Below, piece after piece: positions 24,616 to 32,801 of a stretch of DNA of 64,000 nt. Source of the DNA: Gordonibacter pamelaeae. Lineage in GTDB: Bacteria > Actinomycetota > Coriobacteriia > Coriobacteriales > Eggerthellaceae. A program made the position numbers and the translations under genes. The stretch lies in assembly GCF_042665095.1 (NCBI RefSeq), contig NZ_JBHTBV010000005.1; one strand, given 5' to 3'. A model generated the notes under the pieces. That model worked only from the letters and a program-made list of their open reading frames with translations. It had not been told where the DNA came from and made no database searches. The stretch's first letter is position 1; every line of letters starts with the position of its first letter.

Positions 24616-24981
24616 CTACATGCGTTCCTTCATGTTCTCGGCACCCTGCTTCACGTTGTCCTTGGCGTCGACGGCAGCCTCCTTGATGGCCTCGCCGGCC
24701 TTGCCGAGCGATTCCTTGACGGACTCCATGAAGCCCTCGGACTTCTGGTCCTTGCGGTTCTCGTGCTGCTGCGCGCGAATGGCGCCGTCGGTGCTGCCCG
24801 TCTGCTGCGCCACCTGGTGCTCGCGGTCGGCGGCGGCGTCCTCGGCGCGGCGCTCGTTCACGCCCGCCTTCGCCTCGTGGAAGGCATCCTTCACGTTGTT
24901 CTTCACGTCGTGGGCCATGTCCTTCGCACCGTTCTTCATATCGACGGACGCGTCGCCCGTCTTGTAAGCCTGATCGACCAT
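24616..24981 (-). CDS. Small hydrophilic CsbD/LEA-like stress protein
   Basis: 121 residues, strongly hydrophilic and Ala/Lys/Asp/Glu-rich, with no Cys or Trp and no membrane segment. Repeated amphipathic segments (MKNGAKDMAHDVKNNVKDAF, then KEAAVDAKDNVKQGAENM) resemble LEA-like or CsbD-like proteins linked to general stress. The ribosome site AAAGGAGACC precedes the ATG. It is the first of three small hydrophilic genes in a row (24616-25827), which may form a stress regulon. No catalytic function is evident. Confidence 0.72.
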   Translation of the reverse strand: MVDQAYKTGDASVDMKNGAKDMAHDVKNNVKDAFHEAKAGVNERRAEDAAADREHQVAQQTGSTDGAIRAQQHENRKDQKSEGFMESVKESLGKAGEAIKEAAVDAKDNVKQGAENMKERM

Positions 24982-25099
24982 GTTGGTCTCCTTTCGGGAA
25001 GGTTCTGTGTCATCCCCATTCTAGGGATGGGATGCGCGGCGTCGGCTTCCGGGGGAAAACGGCGCCGCAACAGTTCGCGCACAGAGGTGCCGGCTCCCC

Positions 25100-25351
25100 C
25101 TAGTCGCGCTCGGACGCGTCGTTGGCCAGGCGCTCCGTCTCGCCTTCGGCCTCGTCGAAGTCGAACGCGGTGGCGGCGGCCTCCACGGACTCCTTCTCGT
25201 TGCCGTCGCCATCGACGGCCTCGACGTGCTCCTCGGCCTCCTGCTTGACGGCACGCTCGATGCTCTCGAGGTCGTCGGCCGCCTCGCGGTTCAGCTCGTC
25301 CGCTTCGTCCGCGTCGATGCGGATATCCTCTTTCGTCGTGGTCTCGGCCAT
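25100..25351 (-). CDS. Small acidic hypothetical protein
   Basis: 83 residues, extremely acidic: Glu and Asp make up roughly a third. It begins MAETTTKEDIRIDADEADEL and has no hydrophobic core or Cys. It is preceded by a good AAAGGAG site. No family recognised. Composition suggests an intrinsically disordered protein. It lies between the two LEA-like genes on the same strand, with a 118-bp gap downstream and a 197-bp gap upstream, so each may have its own promoter. Confidence 0.6.
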   Translation of the reverse strand: MAETTTKEDIRIDADEADELNREAADDLESIERAVKQEAEEHVEAVDGDGNEKESVEAAATAFDFDEAEGETERLANDASERD

Positions 25352-25548
25352 GGTACGGCTCCTTTCGTCGGGAATCCCGCCAGGGGAAGATTAGCTGTCC
25401 AGCCTATTGTAGCCACCGCCCCGACAGGGCCGGTTTCCGCGCGCTGACGAACGCGCAACGCTTGGATTCGTGGCAAGAGACGGCGTCCGATGCATCGGCT
25501 GGGCAGCGGTGCGGCGCTACCGAGGCACGCCAGCGGGCGGCAAGCCCG

Positions 25549-25827
25549 TCACTTCCGCGTCGCGCCGTGGCGCACGTTGCCGAACAGGTTGATCACGGTA
25601 TCCCTCACGTGCTCGATGAGCACGGGTATCTCATGGCGCACTTCGACCGCAGCCTGCTGGGAGTGGTGCGCCACCTCGCCGGCAAGCCCCTGCGCATGGT
25701 CGCCCACGTCGCTGAACGCGTCCTGCGTGTGCTGCTGCAGTTCGCCCGCCATGTCCTTCATGTGCCATGCCACGTTCATCTTGCCGTCGGTTGCCGGTTT
25801 CCCGTCTGCGGTTCCACGGTCTTCCAT
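25549..25827 (-). CDS. Small amphipathic hypothetical protein (LEA-like)
   Basis: 92 residues, His/Gln/Asp-rich with an amphipathic helix pattern (WHMKDMAGELQQHTQDAF, then DHAQGLAGEVAHHSQ). This resembles the repeated 11-residue style of LEA/apolipophorin-like stress proteins. A GGAAAGAGG site precedes the ATG. It is on the same strand as the other two small proteins downstream. No enzymatic motif is seen; the family is not recognised with confidence. Confidence 0.6.
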   Translation of the reverse strand: MEDRGTADGKPATDGKMNVAWHMKDMAGELQQHTQDAFSDVGDHAQGLAGEVAHHSQQAAVEVRHEIPVLIEHVRDTVINLFGNVRHGATRK

Positions 25828-25947
25828 AAGAGCCTCTTTCCTTGCTGCGGATTACCGGCGGGCCGAGTCGCATGCCCGCTCCCCCTATGGTAGTCCAGTG
25901 CGCGGAACCGCCGTGCAACCGCGGGAAAACGCGTCCTTGACGCGTTG

Positions 25948-26005
25948 GTGGCGGCGCTTGCCCAAGCGCCGCCACATGCAAAACGGGAGCCCGTGGGCTC
26001 CCGTT
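25948..26005 (-). terminator. Tandem hairpins ending the rpoA-rplQ operon
   Basis: A perfect hairpin with 11-bp arms (25982-25992 and 25995-26005) lies 34 bp past the rplQ stop. On the minus strand it is followed by TTTTG. A second hairpin with 12-bp arms (25948-25959 and 25964-25975) follows. Confidence 0.8.
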
Positions 26006-26038
26006 CGAATACGTGCTTATGTGCAGGTTGGGGAAAGG

Positions 26039-26608
26039 CTACTCGGCCTTCTCCTTCTCCACAGCCTCGGCCTCGGCGGCCTCCGCGTTCTCGGCGGCGG
26101 CTTCCTCGGCCTGGTCGGCAGCCTCCTCGGCTTCGACCTTGGTCTCCTCGGCCTTCGCCTCGTCGTCGGCCTTCTCGACCTTCTTCGGGGCGGCCTTCTT
26201 CACAGCCTTCTTGGCGGCGGGCTTGGCCTCGTCCTTCTTCGCCTTCACCGGCTCGGTCACCAACTCCATGATGACCATGGGGGCGTCGTCGCCCTTGCGG
26301 GGGCCCAGCTTCATGATGCGGGTGTAGCCGCCCTGGCGGTCCTGGAACATGCCCTGCGCGACCTTCTCGAAGATCTCGCGCACGAGTTCCTTGTCGCCCA
26401 GCGCCGCGATGGCAAGGCGGCGGGAATGCAGGTCGCCGCGCTTGGCCCACGTGATGATCTTGTCAACGTCGGGGCGGATCTCCTTGGCGCGCGAGTCGAT
26501 CGTCTTAATGCGGTCGTTCGCCAGCAGCGCGCACACCAGGCTCTTCTTCATGGCCTTGGTATGGCTGGTGTCGGTGCCCAGCTTGCGCCCCTTCTTGTAG
26601 TGTCTCAT
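26039..26608 (-). CDS. rplQ: 50S ribosomal protein L17 with acidic C-terminal extension
   Basis: 189 residues. The first ~115 are classical L17 (MRHYKKGRKLGTDTSHTKAM, GGYTRIMKLGPRKGDDAP). The remaining ~70 residues are a Glu/Ala/Lys-rich tail that typical L17 (about 115-130 residues) lacks. The tail is likely disordered and exposed on the ribosome near the exit-tunnel face. The gene is last in the infA-rpmJ-rpsM-rpsK-rpsD-rpoA-rplQ order, 13 bp after rpoA. The start has a TAGGAGA site. Confidence 0.96.
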   Translation of the reverse strand: MRHYKKGRKLGTDTSHTKAMKKSLVCALLANDRIKTIDSRAKEIRPDVDKIITWAKRGDLHSRRLAIAALGDKELVREIFEKVAQGMFQDRQGGYTRIMKLGPRKGDDAPMVIMELVTEPVKAKKDEAKPAAKKAVKKAAPKKVEKADDEAKAEETKVEAEEAADQAEEAAAENAEAAEAEAVEKEKAE

Positions 26609-26621
26609 GATCTCGTATCTC

Positions 26622-27572
26622 CTAAAGCTTCAAATTGAGGTCCATGGAAATGAGCTTGTCCTTCACTTCCTCGATGGACTTCGCACCAAAGTTCCTAATG
26701 TTCAGCAAGTCGTTTTCGGAGAACTCGACGAGCTGGCGGACGGAATGGATGCCGGCGCGCTTCAGGCAGTTGTAGGAGCGGACGGAAAGGTCCAGGTCCT
26801 CGATCTGCTTGTCCAGCTCGGCATTGGACTCCTGCCCCTCGGGAGCGAAGATGGAAGGAACCTCGCCTTCCTCCTCGTCCACGATGTCGGACAGGCCCAA
26901 AAACGCCCCCATGTACTGGTTGATGATGTTGGCGGCACGGCACACGGCCTCGGAAGGCGCGATGGAGCCGTCGGTCTCAACCTCCAGCACGAGCTTGTCG
27001 TAGTCGGTGCGCTGACCCACACGGGTGTCGGTGACGTTCAGCGTGCACCGGCGGACCGGCGAGAACAACGAGTCAACGTGGATGACGCCGATGGGGTCCT
27101 CGGTGCGCTTGTTGCGCTCCGCGGACACGTAGCCGCGACCCACCCCGATGCGGATCGTCATGTCCAGCTGGCCGCCATCGGCGACCGTGGCAATGACGTG
27201 CTCGGGGTTCACCAGCGTGAACTCGGTGGGGATGTCCAGGTCGGCACCCGTCACCGTGCAGGGACCCTCGGCGGACACATGGGCCGTGGCCTCCTCGATA
27301 TCCTCGTTGAGTGCCGAGAACACGAGGCCCTTCACGTTCAAGACGATGTCCGTGATGTCCTCGATGACGCCCTCGGCCGTCGTGAACTCATGCTGCACGC
27401 CCTCGATCTGGATAGCGGTGGCTTTCGCCCCGTCCAGCGACGAGAGCAGCACGCGGCGCATGCAGTTGCCCAGCGTGTAGCCGTACCCACGCTCGAGCGG
27501 TTCCACGACGAAACGCGCGACAGTTTCGTTGACTTCTTCCGTTGTTACCGTAGGCCTCATGAACTCTGTCAT
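26622..27572 (-). CDS. rpoA: DNA-directed RNA polymerase subunit alpha
   Basis: 316 residues. The N-terminal dimerisation/assembly domain starts around FVVEPLERGYGYTLGNCMRR, with LLSSLDGAKATAI following. The C-terminal domain that contacts UP elements and activators carries LDLSVRSYNCLKRAGIHSV. Length and motifs are standard. It lies between rpsD and rplQ. The AAGGAGG site precedes the ATG at 27572. Confidence 0.98.
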   Translation of the reverse strand: MTEFMRPTVTTEEVNETVARFVVEPLERGYGYTLGNCMRRVLLSSLDGAKATAIQIEGVQHEFTTAEGVIEDITDIVLNVKGLVFSALNEDIEEATAHVSAEGPCTVTGADLDIPTEFTLVNPEHVIATVADGGQLDMTIRIGVGRGYVSAERNKRTEDPIGVIHVDSLFSPVRRCTLNVTDTRVGQRTDYDKLVLEVETDGSIAPSEAVCRAANIINQYMGAFLGLSDIVDEEEGEVPSIFAPEGQESNAELDKQIEDLDLSVRSYNCLKRAGIHSVRQLVEFSENDLLNIRNFGAKSIEEVKDKLISMDLNLKL

Positions 27573-27601
27573 GTTGTGTAAGCCTCCTTACTATGCCGCG
27601 A

Positions 27602-28228
27602 TTATTTCGAGTAAAGTTCGACGATGAGCTGTTCGCGAATGTCCAGATCGATTTGATCGCGTTGCGGGAGAGCAAGCACGTTGCCTTGCAGTTTCTCGAT
27701 GTCGACCTCGAGCCAGGCCGGCACCTGCACGCGCTCGTTGGAGATGAGCGCGCTCTTGATGACCAGCAGGTCCTTGGCCTTGGGGGCCACGGCCACCAGG
27801 TCGCCCGCCTTCACGCGGAACGACGGGATGTCCACGCGGCGGCCGTTCACGGTGATATGGCCGTGACGCACCTGCTGACGAGCCTCGGCGCGCGACTTCG
27901 CGAAGCCAAGACGGTACACCACGTTGTCCAGACGGCTCTCGAGGATGCGCAGCAGGTTCTCGCCCGTGACGCCCTGCTGGCGGCCGGCGATCTCGTAGTA
28001 GTGATGGAACTGCTTCTCCAGAACGCCGTAGATGCGCTTGGTCTTCTGCTTCTCACGCAGCTGCAGACGGTATTCGCTTTCCTTGATACGCTTCTTGCCG
28101 GCCTCGCCGGGCGCGTAGTTGCGGCGCTCGATCGCGCACTTGTCCGTGTAGCAGCGGTCGCCCTTCAGGAAGAGCTTCGCACCTTCACGACGGCACAAAC
28201 GGCAGTCCGCTCCAGTATAACGAGCCAT
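27602..28228 (-). CDS. rpsD: 30S ribosomal protein S4
   Basis: 208 residues with the S4 RNA-binding fold. FAKSRAEARQQVRHGHITVN is the S4 domain, and RLDNVVYRLGF precedes it. The N-terminus retains four cysteines (ADCRLCRREG, RCYTDKCAIE), so this is the zinc-binding C+ form. It is a primary 16S-binding protein and often a translational autoregulator of its operon. Spacing to rpsK is 20 bp and to rpoA 30 bp. Confidence 0.97.
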   Translation of the reverse strand: MARYTGADCRLCRREGAKLFLKGDRCYTDKCAIERRNYAPGEAGKKRIKESEYRLQLREKQKTKRIYGVLEKQFHHYYEIAGRQQGVTGENLLRILESRLDNVVYRLGFAKSRAEARQQVRHGHITVNGRRVDIPSFRVKAGDLVAVAPKAKDLLVIKSALISNERVQVPAWLEVDIEKLQGNVLALPQRDQIDLDIREQLIVELYSK

Positions 28229-28247
28229 AATACTTCGATCCTTTCAG

Positions 28248-28646
28248 TTACACGCGACGACGCTTGCGCGGACGGCAACCGTTGTGCGGAATGGGTGTGC
28301 AATCCTGAATGCTGGAGACTTCCAGGCCGGCGGCCTGCAGCGAGCGGATGGCCGTCTCGCGACCCGAACCCGGGCCCTTGACGAACACCGCCACCTTGCG
28401 CAGGCCATGCTCCATGGCCGTCTTCGCGGCGGCCTCGGCGGCCATCTGCGCGGCGAACGGCGTGGACTTGCGGGAGCCCTTGAAGCCAACCGTGCCGGCG
28501 GACTGCCAGGAGATCACATTGCCCTGGGGATCGGTGATGCTCACAATGGTGTTGTTGAACGTAGACTTGATGTGCGCGGCGCCCACGGCGATGTTCTTAC
28601 GCTCGGAACGCTTGATGCGCGTGCGCACGTTTTTCTTTGCTGCCAC
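28248..28646 (-). CDS. rpsK: 30S ribosomal protein S11
   Basis: 132 residues. The typical S11 core includes HIKSTFNNTIVSITDPQGN, GSRKSTPFAAQMAAE and the C-terminal IQDCTPIPHNGCRPRKRRRV. The start is GTG at 28646, in a GAGGTAGCTTAA context with correct spacing. It begins 10 bp after the end of rpsM. Confidence 0.97.
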   Translation of the reverse strand: MAAKKNVRTRIKRSERKNIAVGAAHIKSTFNNTIVSITDPQGNVISWQSAGTVGFKGSRKSTPFAAQMAAEAAAKTAMEHGLRKVAVFVKGPGSGRETAIRSLQAAGLEVSSIQDCTPIPHNGCRPRKRRRV

Positions 28647-28656
28647 TTAAGCTACC

Positions 28657-29025
28657 TCACTTCTTCTTTCCGCCGATTTGCTTACGAGGACCCTTGCGGG
28701 TACGCGCGTTCGTGTGCGTGCGCTGTCCGCGAACGGGCAGGCCGCGACGATGGCGCAGGCCACGATAGCAACCGATCTCCATGAGGCGCTTGACGTTCTG
28801 GGAAACCTCGCGGTGCAGGTCGCCCTCCACCTTGATGTTCTCCTGGATGTAGTCGCGCAGCTTGGTCAGATCGTCCTCCGTGAGGTCCTTGATGCGGACG
28901 TCGGGATCCACGCCGGTTTCGGCGAGTATCTTTTTGGAGGTGGTCAGACCGATGCCGTAGATGTAGGTCAAGCCGATTTCAACGCGCTTGTCGCGAGGAA
29001 GGTCGACACCAACAAGACGAGCCAT
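28657..29025 (-). CDS. rpsM: 30S ribosomal protein S13
   Basis: 122 residues. It starts MARLVGVDLPRDKRVEIGLT and carries the conserved helix-two-turn-helix and the basic tail RGLPVRGQRTHTNARTRKG. Head-of-30S protein contacting the P-site tRNA. The AAAGAGGAGA site precedes the ATG. Confidence 0.98.
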   Translation of the reverse strand: MARLVGVDLPRDKRVEIGLTYIYGIGLTTSKKILAETGVDPDVRIKDLTEDDLTKLRDYIQENIKVEGDLHREVSQNVKRLMEIGCYRGLRHRRGLPVRGQRTHTNARTRKGPRKQIGGKKK

Positions 29026-29043
29026 AGATGATTCTCCTCTTTC

Positions 29044-29157
29044 CTAGCCCTGACGCTGCTTGTGGCGCGGGTTCTCGCAGATGACGAGCACCTTGCCATG
29101 GCGTCGGATGATCTTGCATTTGTCGCACATTTTCTTGACCGAAGGACGTACCTTCAT
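29044..29157 (-). CDS. rpmJ: 50S ribosomal protein L36
   Basis: A 37-residue protein: MKVRPSVKKMCDKCKIIRRH followed by GKVLVICENPRHKQRQG. The zinc ligands are Cys11, Cys14, Cys27 and His32, so this is the zinc-binding C+ form. GAAAGGAA precedes the ATG at 29157. It sits between infA and rpsM, the standard position. Confidence 0.97.
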   Translation of the reverse strand: MKVRPSVKKMCDKCKIIRRHGKVLVICENPRHKQRQG

Positions 29158-29294
29158 AATCAATTCCTTTCGGTTTATGTGTACCTTAGTCTATTCATAC
29201 GCCCAGCCGCAGGCGGTTGTTTTCGTGCTTGTTGTGTGCCGCATGGCACACAAAATGCGCACACCTGGTTCACAGGCCGTGCAGATTTGCGCGC

Positions 29295-29513
29295 TTACTT
29301 GAAGCGGTACGTGATGCGCCCGCGGTTCAAGTCGTAGACGGACAGCTCCACCGTCACCTTGTCCCCCGGGAGGATCTTGATGTAGTGCATACGCATCTTG
29401 CCGGAGATATGGGCCAATATCTTGTGGCCATTTTCGAGCTCCACCCTAAACATAGCGTTCGGCAACGCCTCCAGGACGGTCCCCTCGAGCTCGATAACAT
29501 CTTCTTTGGTCAA
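29295..29513 (-). CDS. infA: Translation initiation factor IF-1
   Basis: 72 residues, the classical length: an OB-fold with TKEDVIELEGTVLEALPNAM, GHKILAHISGKMR and DLNRGRITYRFK. The start is a TTG at 29513, preceded by GAAGGAG at ideal spacing. A frame extension to 29681 has no IF-1 similarity. It is first in the ribosomal gene run, with a putative extended -10 promoter just upstream. The secY-adk-map genes that usually precede infA are absent; the tail locus lies there instead. Confidence 0.95.
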   Translation of the reverse strand: MTKEDVIELEGTVLEALPNAMFRVELENGHKILAHISGKMRMHYIKILPGDKVTVELSVYDLNRGRITYRFK

Positions 29514-29909
29514 AAGTGCTCCTTCAAGCAAATCGTCACTAAACAGCAACCATAGATGATACCAAAAGTTCCAGGGAAAGGGAGAAGAAAAATAAACGAG
29601 CGCACAACACCAACAAACCCGCTGGTTCGAAGTCACCTGCTTGCCAGGCGTGCGGTTCGATGCCGCGCGATCCTCGCCCAAGAAACGGGACCGCCAGGTA
29701 TTCGCGCTACGCGCAGCCGCCTTGTCGGCTTGGGGGAAACGGGCCGCCGTGCGACGCCGCTGTCGATGGCACTATTGTAAGGGTTTCCGGCGCCCGGTCA
29801 AGCGGCGGGCGGAAAAGACCACGCGCCGCAGGCGACGACCTTGCAGCGCCGCCTGCGAAGCGGACGGACAGCCGGCGTGCGCCCCGGCGGGTTTCCGCGA
29901 CGAAGCCTT
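29514..29909. promoter_or_regulatory. infA operon promoter and empty junction to tail locus
   Basis: On the minus strand, TGG-TATCAT (extended -10; hexamer at 29556-29561) lies about 43 bp before the infA start. The remaining ~340 bp holds no supported gene. It also holds no visible copy of the tRNA-Gln 3' end that would mark an attachment site. This is the left boundary of the tail locus. Confidence 0.5.
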
Positions 29910-30557
29910 TTACAGCCGCTCGTCGTTCACCAGGTAGTGCCACACGGCCTTGCCGAGGATCCTCACCTGGGGCGCATCGGGGTCGCTCGCGTCGATCGAG
30001 CGGTCGCGGTGGGAGGGGTTGTTGCTCTCGGGGTGGAGCACGATAGTGTCGCCTGCGAAGAAGATGCGCTTCATGGTGGCGTCATCGCCGTTCACCGTGA
30101 CCGCCACGATATCGCCGCTGCGCACCTCGGCGCTCTTGTCGAAATAGACGAGCGAGCCGTTCGGCATGATCTTGTCCATGGAGTCGCCCGACACCGTGAG
30201 GAAGAAGCCGTCCGGATGGCTCTCGGCGACAGGCGGGATGACGTAGGCCTCCTCGGTCACGGGGAGCATCTCGAGCGCGTCGCCTGCCGATATCCGCCCG
30301 TACACGGGGGCGGTGAGCGACGTGACCTCGTAATGGACGGAGCCTGCCACGAAGCCATCCGCCGCGTTGTCGATGAGGGAGCTCTTGCTGATGCCGAAAT
30401 AGTCGGCCATGCGCTGTATCGCGCCCATACGCGGGACGGCCCGGCCGTTCTCCCATTGGGAGACCGCCATCGGGGAAACGCCGGCGATCTTCCCCAGCTC
30501 CCCCTGCGTCAAGCAGTGCTCGACCCGCAAGCGCTTTATATTGCTGCCCAATTCCAT
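29910..30557 (-). CDS. LexA/CI-like repressor with S24 self-cleavage domain
   Basis: 215 residues from ATG 30557; a GTG three codons earlier is possible. The N-terminal HTH_XRE contains LTQGELGKIAGVSPMAVSQW. The C-terminal S24 domain has the cleavage dyad Ala91-Gly92 (RISAGDAL), catalytic Ser126 in SGDSMD and catalytic Lys163 in ATMKRI. Such proteins are cleaved after RecA activation by DNA damage. It is divergent from the positive regulator at 30719 and probably represses the tail operon, as PrtR or CI do. An AT-rich region with a perfect inverted repeat lies between the two genes. Confidence 0.93.
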   Translation of the reverse strand: MELGSNIKRLRVEHCLTQGELGKIAGVSPMAVSQWENGRAVPRMGAIQRMADYFGISKSSLIDNAADGFVAGSVHYEVTSLTAPVYGRISAGDALEMLPVTEEAYVIPPVAESHPDGFFLTVSGDSMDKIMPNGSLVYFDKSAEVRSGDIVAVTVNGDDATMKRIFFAGDTIVLHPESNNPSHRDRSIDASDPDAPQVRILGKAVWHYLVNDERL

Positions 30558-30566
30558 GACGTCCAC

Positions 30567-30718
30567 TTTCTTCCACAGGGTTCCTTTCGACTATATTCTA
30601 CAATATTTTAACTTTACTTTTAGTATAAGTTTAATTATAGTTTCCGCAGCACGCAACTATAATTCTTACGCTCAACGTCGTGCCCCTTTCGATTCCTGAC
30701 CAGCAGAAAGGACTGCGC
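30567..30718. promoter_or_regulatory. AT-rich divergent control region with 10-bp inverted repeat
   Basis: AATTATAGTT (30633-30642) and AACTATAATT (30655-30664) form a perfect inverted repeat with a 12-nt spacer. The right arm overlaps TATAAT (30658-30663), a candidate -10 for the rightward regulator gene, so repressor binding would occlude the promoter. Further AT-rich partial repeats at 30590-30632 may hold the leftward promoter. The region is far richer in A+T than its surroundings. Confidence 0.6.
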
Positions 30719-31306
30719 ATGAACGTAACGGCAGCAGTGGGCGAGCAGGATGACGCCCTGCGCCCTTGGACCGAGGCCGAGGAGACGTACCTGGCAAACG
30801 CTGCGGGAATCCTCTCCCCCGAGAACCTGGGCCGGGCGCTCGGCCGCACGGAGGCCTCGGTGGAGGAGGCGGCCGGGCGGCTCGGGCTCGACGTGCGGTG
30901 CGACGGGTCTTCCTTCGTCTGGTGCGACCACTGCGCTACGTGGAGAACCCGCTTGAACAGCCGCACCGGATGGTGTCGCATCTGCACGATGCGCGAGCAG
31001 CTGCGGGGGCGCGAGCGGGCCTGTGCCGAGGCCCTTGCCGCCATGGCGCCCTCCGAGCGCGCCGTCTACGAGAAGACGGAGGCCGAGCGCCAGTCCAAGC
31101 GCCTGCCGCCCCACCCCGTCAAGCGGCTCGTCTCCGCCACACCGGACGGCAAGCCGCGCATCGAGGAGGCGCGCTACCTCGCGGAAGTGGAGGAATGGGA
31201 GTACCGCGTGCTCAAGCTGCGCTACGACGCCGCCAAAACCCGCCTTAGGCGCATGCGTGAGAAGACGGGTGCGAACCCCCGGAAGGCAGGCCGGCGAAAC
31301 GGGTGA
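30719..31306 (+). CDS. Putative positive regulator with Myb/SANT-like helix and zinc ribbon
   Basis: 195 residues. Residues ~15-57 (RPWTEAEETYLANAAG...) resemble a Myb/SANT-like three-helix fold. A CxxC pair (Cys69/Cys72, WCDHC) and another (Cys86/Cys89, WCRIC) form a zinc ribbon, and a basic helical C-terminus follows. Not recognised as a named family. Its position, divergent from the S24 repressor and first in the tail operon, fits a PrtN-like activator. The ATG at 30719 has an AGAAAGGA site. The direct neighbour is the tail terminator gene 90 bp downstream. Confidence 0.72.
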   Translation: MNVTAAVGEQDDALRPWTEAEETYLANAAGILSPENLGRALGRTEASVEEAAGRLGLDVRCDGSSFVWCDHCATWRTRLNSRTGWCRICTMREQLRGRERACAEALAAMAPSERAVYEKTEAERQSKRLPPHPVKRLVSATPDGKPRIEEARYLAEVEEWEYRVLKLRYDAAKTRLRRMREKTGANPRKAGRRNG

Positions 31307-31396
31307 CACCTCCGGCATCCTATGACCACCGCGAGCGCCCACCCGGCGAGCGCGCAACAAGCGAAACGCGATACCCCCGGAAAGGAGGTGACTGGA

Positions 31397-31837
31397 TTGA
31401 CGGACTCCCGCACGGCCCAGGCCGATGTCGCCACCTGCGTGTTCAGTGTGCTGAAGACGATTGTAGAAGGCGATCCCGGCGTGGCTTCCTGCACCTACGA
31501 GCAGACGCCCACGGATGCCCAGGGGCTTCCCTGCATCACGATGCAAACCCTCGACGGCACTCCCGTGGAGCGCCGCTACTTGGACGGAGGCCGCGTGGAG
31601 AACTACCGCTTCGCCCTGCTGCTGCGTCGGCAGGCCCTGGAGGACCAGGACCGGCTCGACGCCCGCGCCCTGCTCGAACGCCTGGCATCGTCGCTCGCGG
31701 AAGCAGACGTCGAACTGGGCGAGGGCCGCACAGCTTGGGACCTGTCCCTGGACACGCTGCCCTACCGCGCCGAGTCGGCGGCCGACTATGCCGACTGGAA
31801 GGCGGAACTGACCTTGAAGTACCAGACAAACCGATGA
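31397..31837 (+). CDS. Phage tail terminator / minor capsid-like protein
   Basis: 146 residues from TTG 31397, which follows a strong AAAGGAGGTG site. The frame also runs from 31322, but that lacks a ribosome site. The sequence (VLKTIVEGDPGVASCTYEQT, YRFALLLRRQALEDQDRLDA) resembles siphophage tail-completion or minor capsid proteins placed just before the tail tube gene. It would cap the tail tube at the head-proximal end. With no head genes upstream, it may simply seal the particle. Family assignment is moderate and relies partly on position. Confidence 0.65.
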   Translation: MTDSRTAQADVATCVFSVLKTIVEGDPGVASCTYEQTPTDAQGLPCITMQTLDGTPVERRYLDGGRVENYRFALLLRRQALEDQDRLDARALLERLASSLAEADVELGEGRTAWDLSLDTLPYRAESAADYADWKAELTLKYQTNR

Positions 31838-31850
31838 AAGGAACCGAACT

Positions 31851-32348
31851 ATGAGCGAGAACGCCGCACCCATCTGGGGCAACGAACTGGAGTACTACAT
31901 CAACACGGGCACGAACGAGGCAGCGGCCTGGACGAAGGTGACGGAGCTCCTGACGTGGGAGCCCAGCGCCGAGCCCAAGACCTACGAGCCCGCCTGGCTC
32001 GACCGCAAGGTCTCCCCTGTGTTCGTGCAGGGACGCACCTGCTCGATCAACTGGACGAAGGACACGGTGAAGAACGGCGCCCTGGAGGCATGGGTCATGG
32101 AGCACCGCAACGAGACCGACGTGGCGTGCGAGGTGTGCCGCATGTTCACGTGGCTGGGCACGGCTGCGGCGCAGACCGCCGACATGGCCTCCTTCCTGTT
32201 CAACCCCGCCGATCCCAGCAACGCCAACGGCGGCCAGCCGGTGGTGACGGGCGGCACGCTGAACATGGCCGACGACGGTTGGACCGAGGGCACGTGGAAC
32301 CCCTCGACCAAGGCCTTCGCGGCGGGCAGCGCACCGGCCCAGGCGTAG
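31851..32348 (+). CDS. Major tail tube protein
   Basis: 165 residues, beta-rich, beginning MSENAAPIWGNELEYYINTG, with a conserved middle (FVQGRTCSINWTKDTV). The Gly/Ala-rich C-terminus fits tail tube subunits of siphophages. It lies between terminator and chaperones, the standard tube position. A GAAAGGAACCG site precedes the ATG. No second, sheath-sized structural gene follows, so the tail is inferred to be non-contractile. Subunits would stack into hexameric rings along the tape measure. Confidence 0.75.
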   Translation: MSENAAPIWGNELEYYINTGTNEAAAWTKVTELLTWEPSAEPKTYEPAWLDRKVSPVFVQGRTCSINWTKDTVKNGALEAWVMEHRNETDVACEVCRMFTWLGTAAAQTADMASFLFNPADPSNANGGQPVVTGGTLNMADDGWTEGTWNPSTKAFAAGSAPAQA

Positions 32349-32422
32349 CGCGGCAGCACGACCAGACGAATGCAACGGGCGGCCGCCCAGCCGCGGCCGC
32401 CCGAACGACGAAGGAGGATCTT

Positions 32423-32797
32423 GTGGGATTCGAGTTTTCGAGCCATACCGTTACCGTGGAGATAGGCGGCAAGCCCTACGTCATCAACATGGGCGATGCG
32501 GACATGCTGGACAAGGTGGAGCATTGGAGCGACAAGCTCGCCGGCACCGATTACCGGGGATTGAGCGAGGGGCGCCTGAACGCGCTCTCCGCCGACGTGC
32601 GCAACTACCTGATGGCACTGCTCGGCAAAGAGCAGTTCGAGCAGGTGTTCGAGAACCGCCCGTTCGACTTCATCGACGGCTTGGAGCTGTTCGCCTTCCT
32701 GTACGCCGAGATCGCGAAGAGCCGCGTGGACGCCTCGTTCAAGGCCACGCTGGGCAAGTACCTGCCCGACCTGGACTGGCACGACGCCGAAGCATAG
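32423..32797 (+). CDS. Tail assembly chaperone (gpG-like)
   Basis: 124 residues from GTG 32423, preceded by GAAGGAGGAT. Small, acidic and alpha/beta (MGFEFSSHTVTVEIGGKPYV, then YLMALLGKEQFEQVFENRP). The fold and position immediately before a Gp15-type protein match the first of two tail assembly chaperones that coat the tape measure. The next gene starts 5 nt after the stop. In many phages the pair is linked by frameshift, but no slippery site is evident and the second gene has its own ATG. Confidence 0.7.
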   Translation: MGFEFSSHTVTVEIGGKPYVINMGDADMLDKVEHWSDKLAGTDYRGLSEGRLNALSADVRNYLMALLGKEQFEQVFENRPFDFIDGLELFAFLYAEIAKSRVDASFKATLGKYLPDLDWHDAEA

Positions 32798-32801
32798 GGC
32801 C

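Noticed and set aside
29514..29909. Attachment-site duplicate of the tRNA-Gln 3' end at the left edge of the tail locus
   Set aside because: No matching stretch was found by eye; integration at this tRNA remains unproven.
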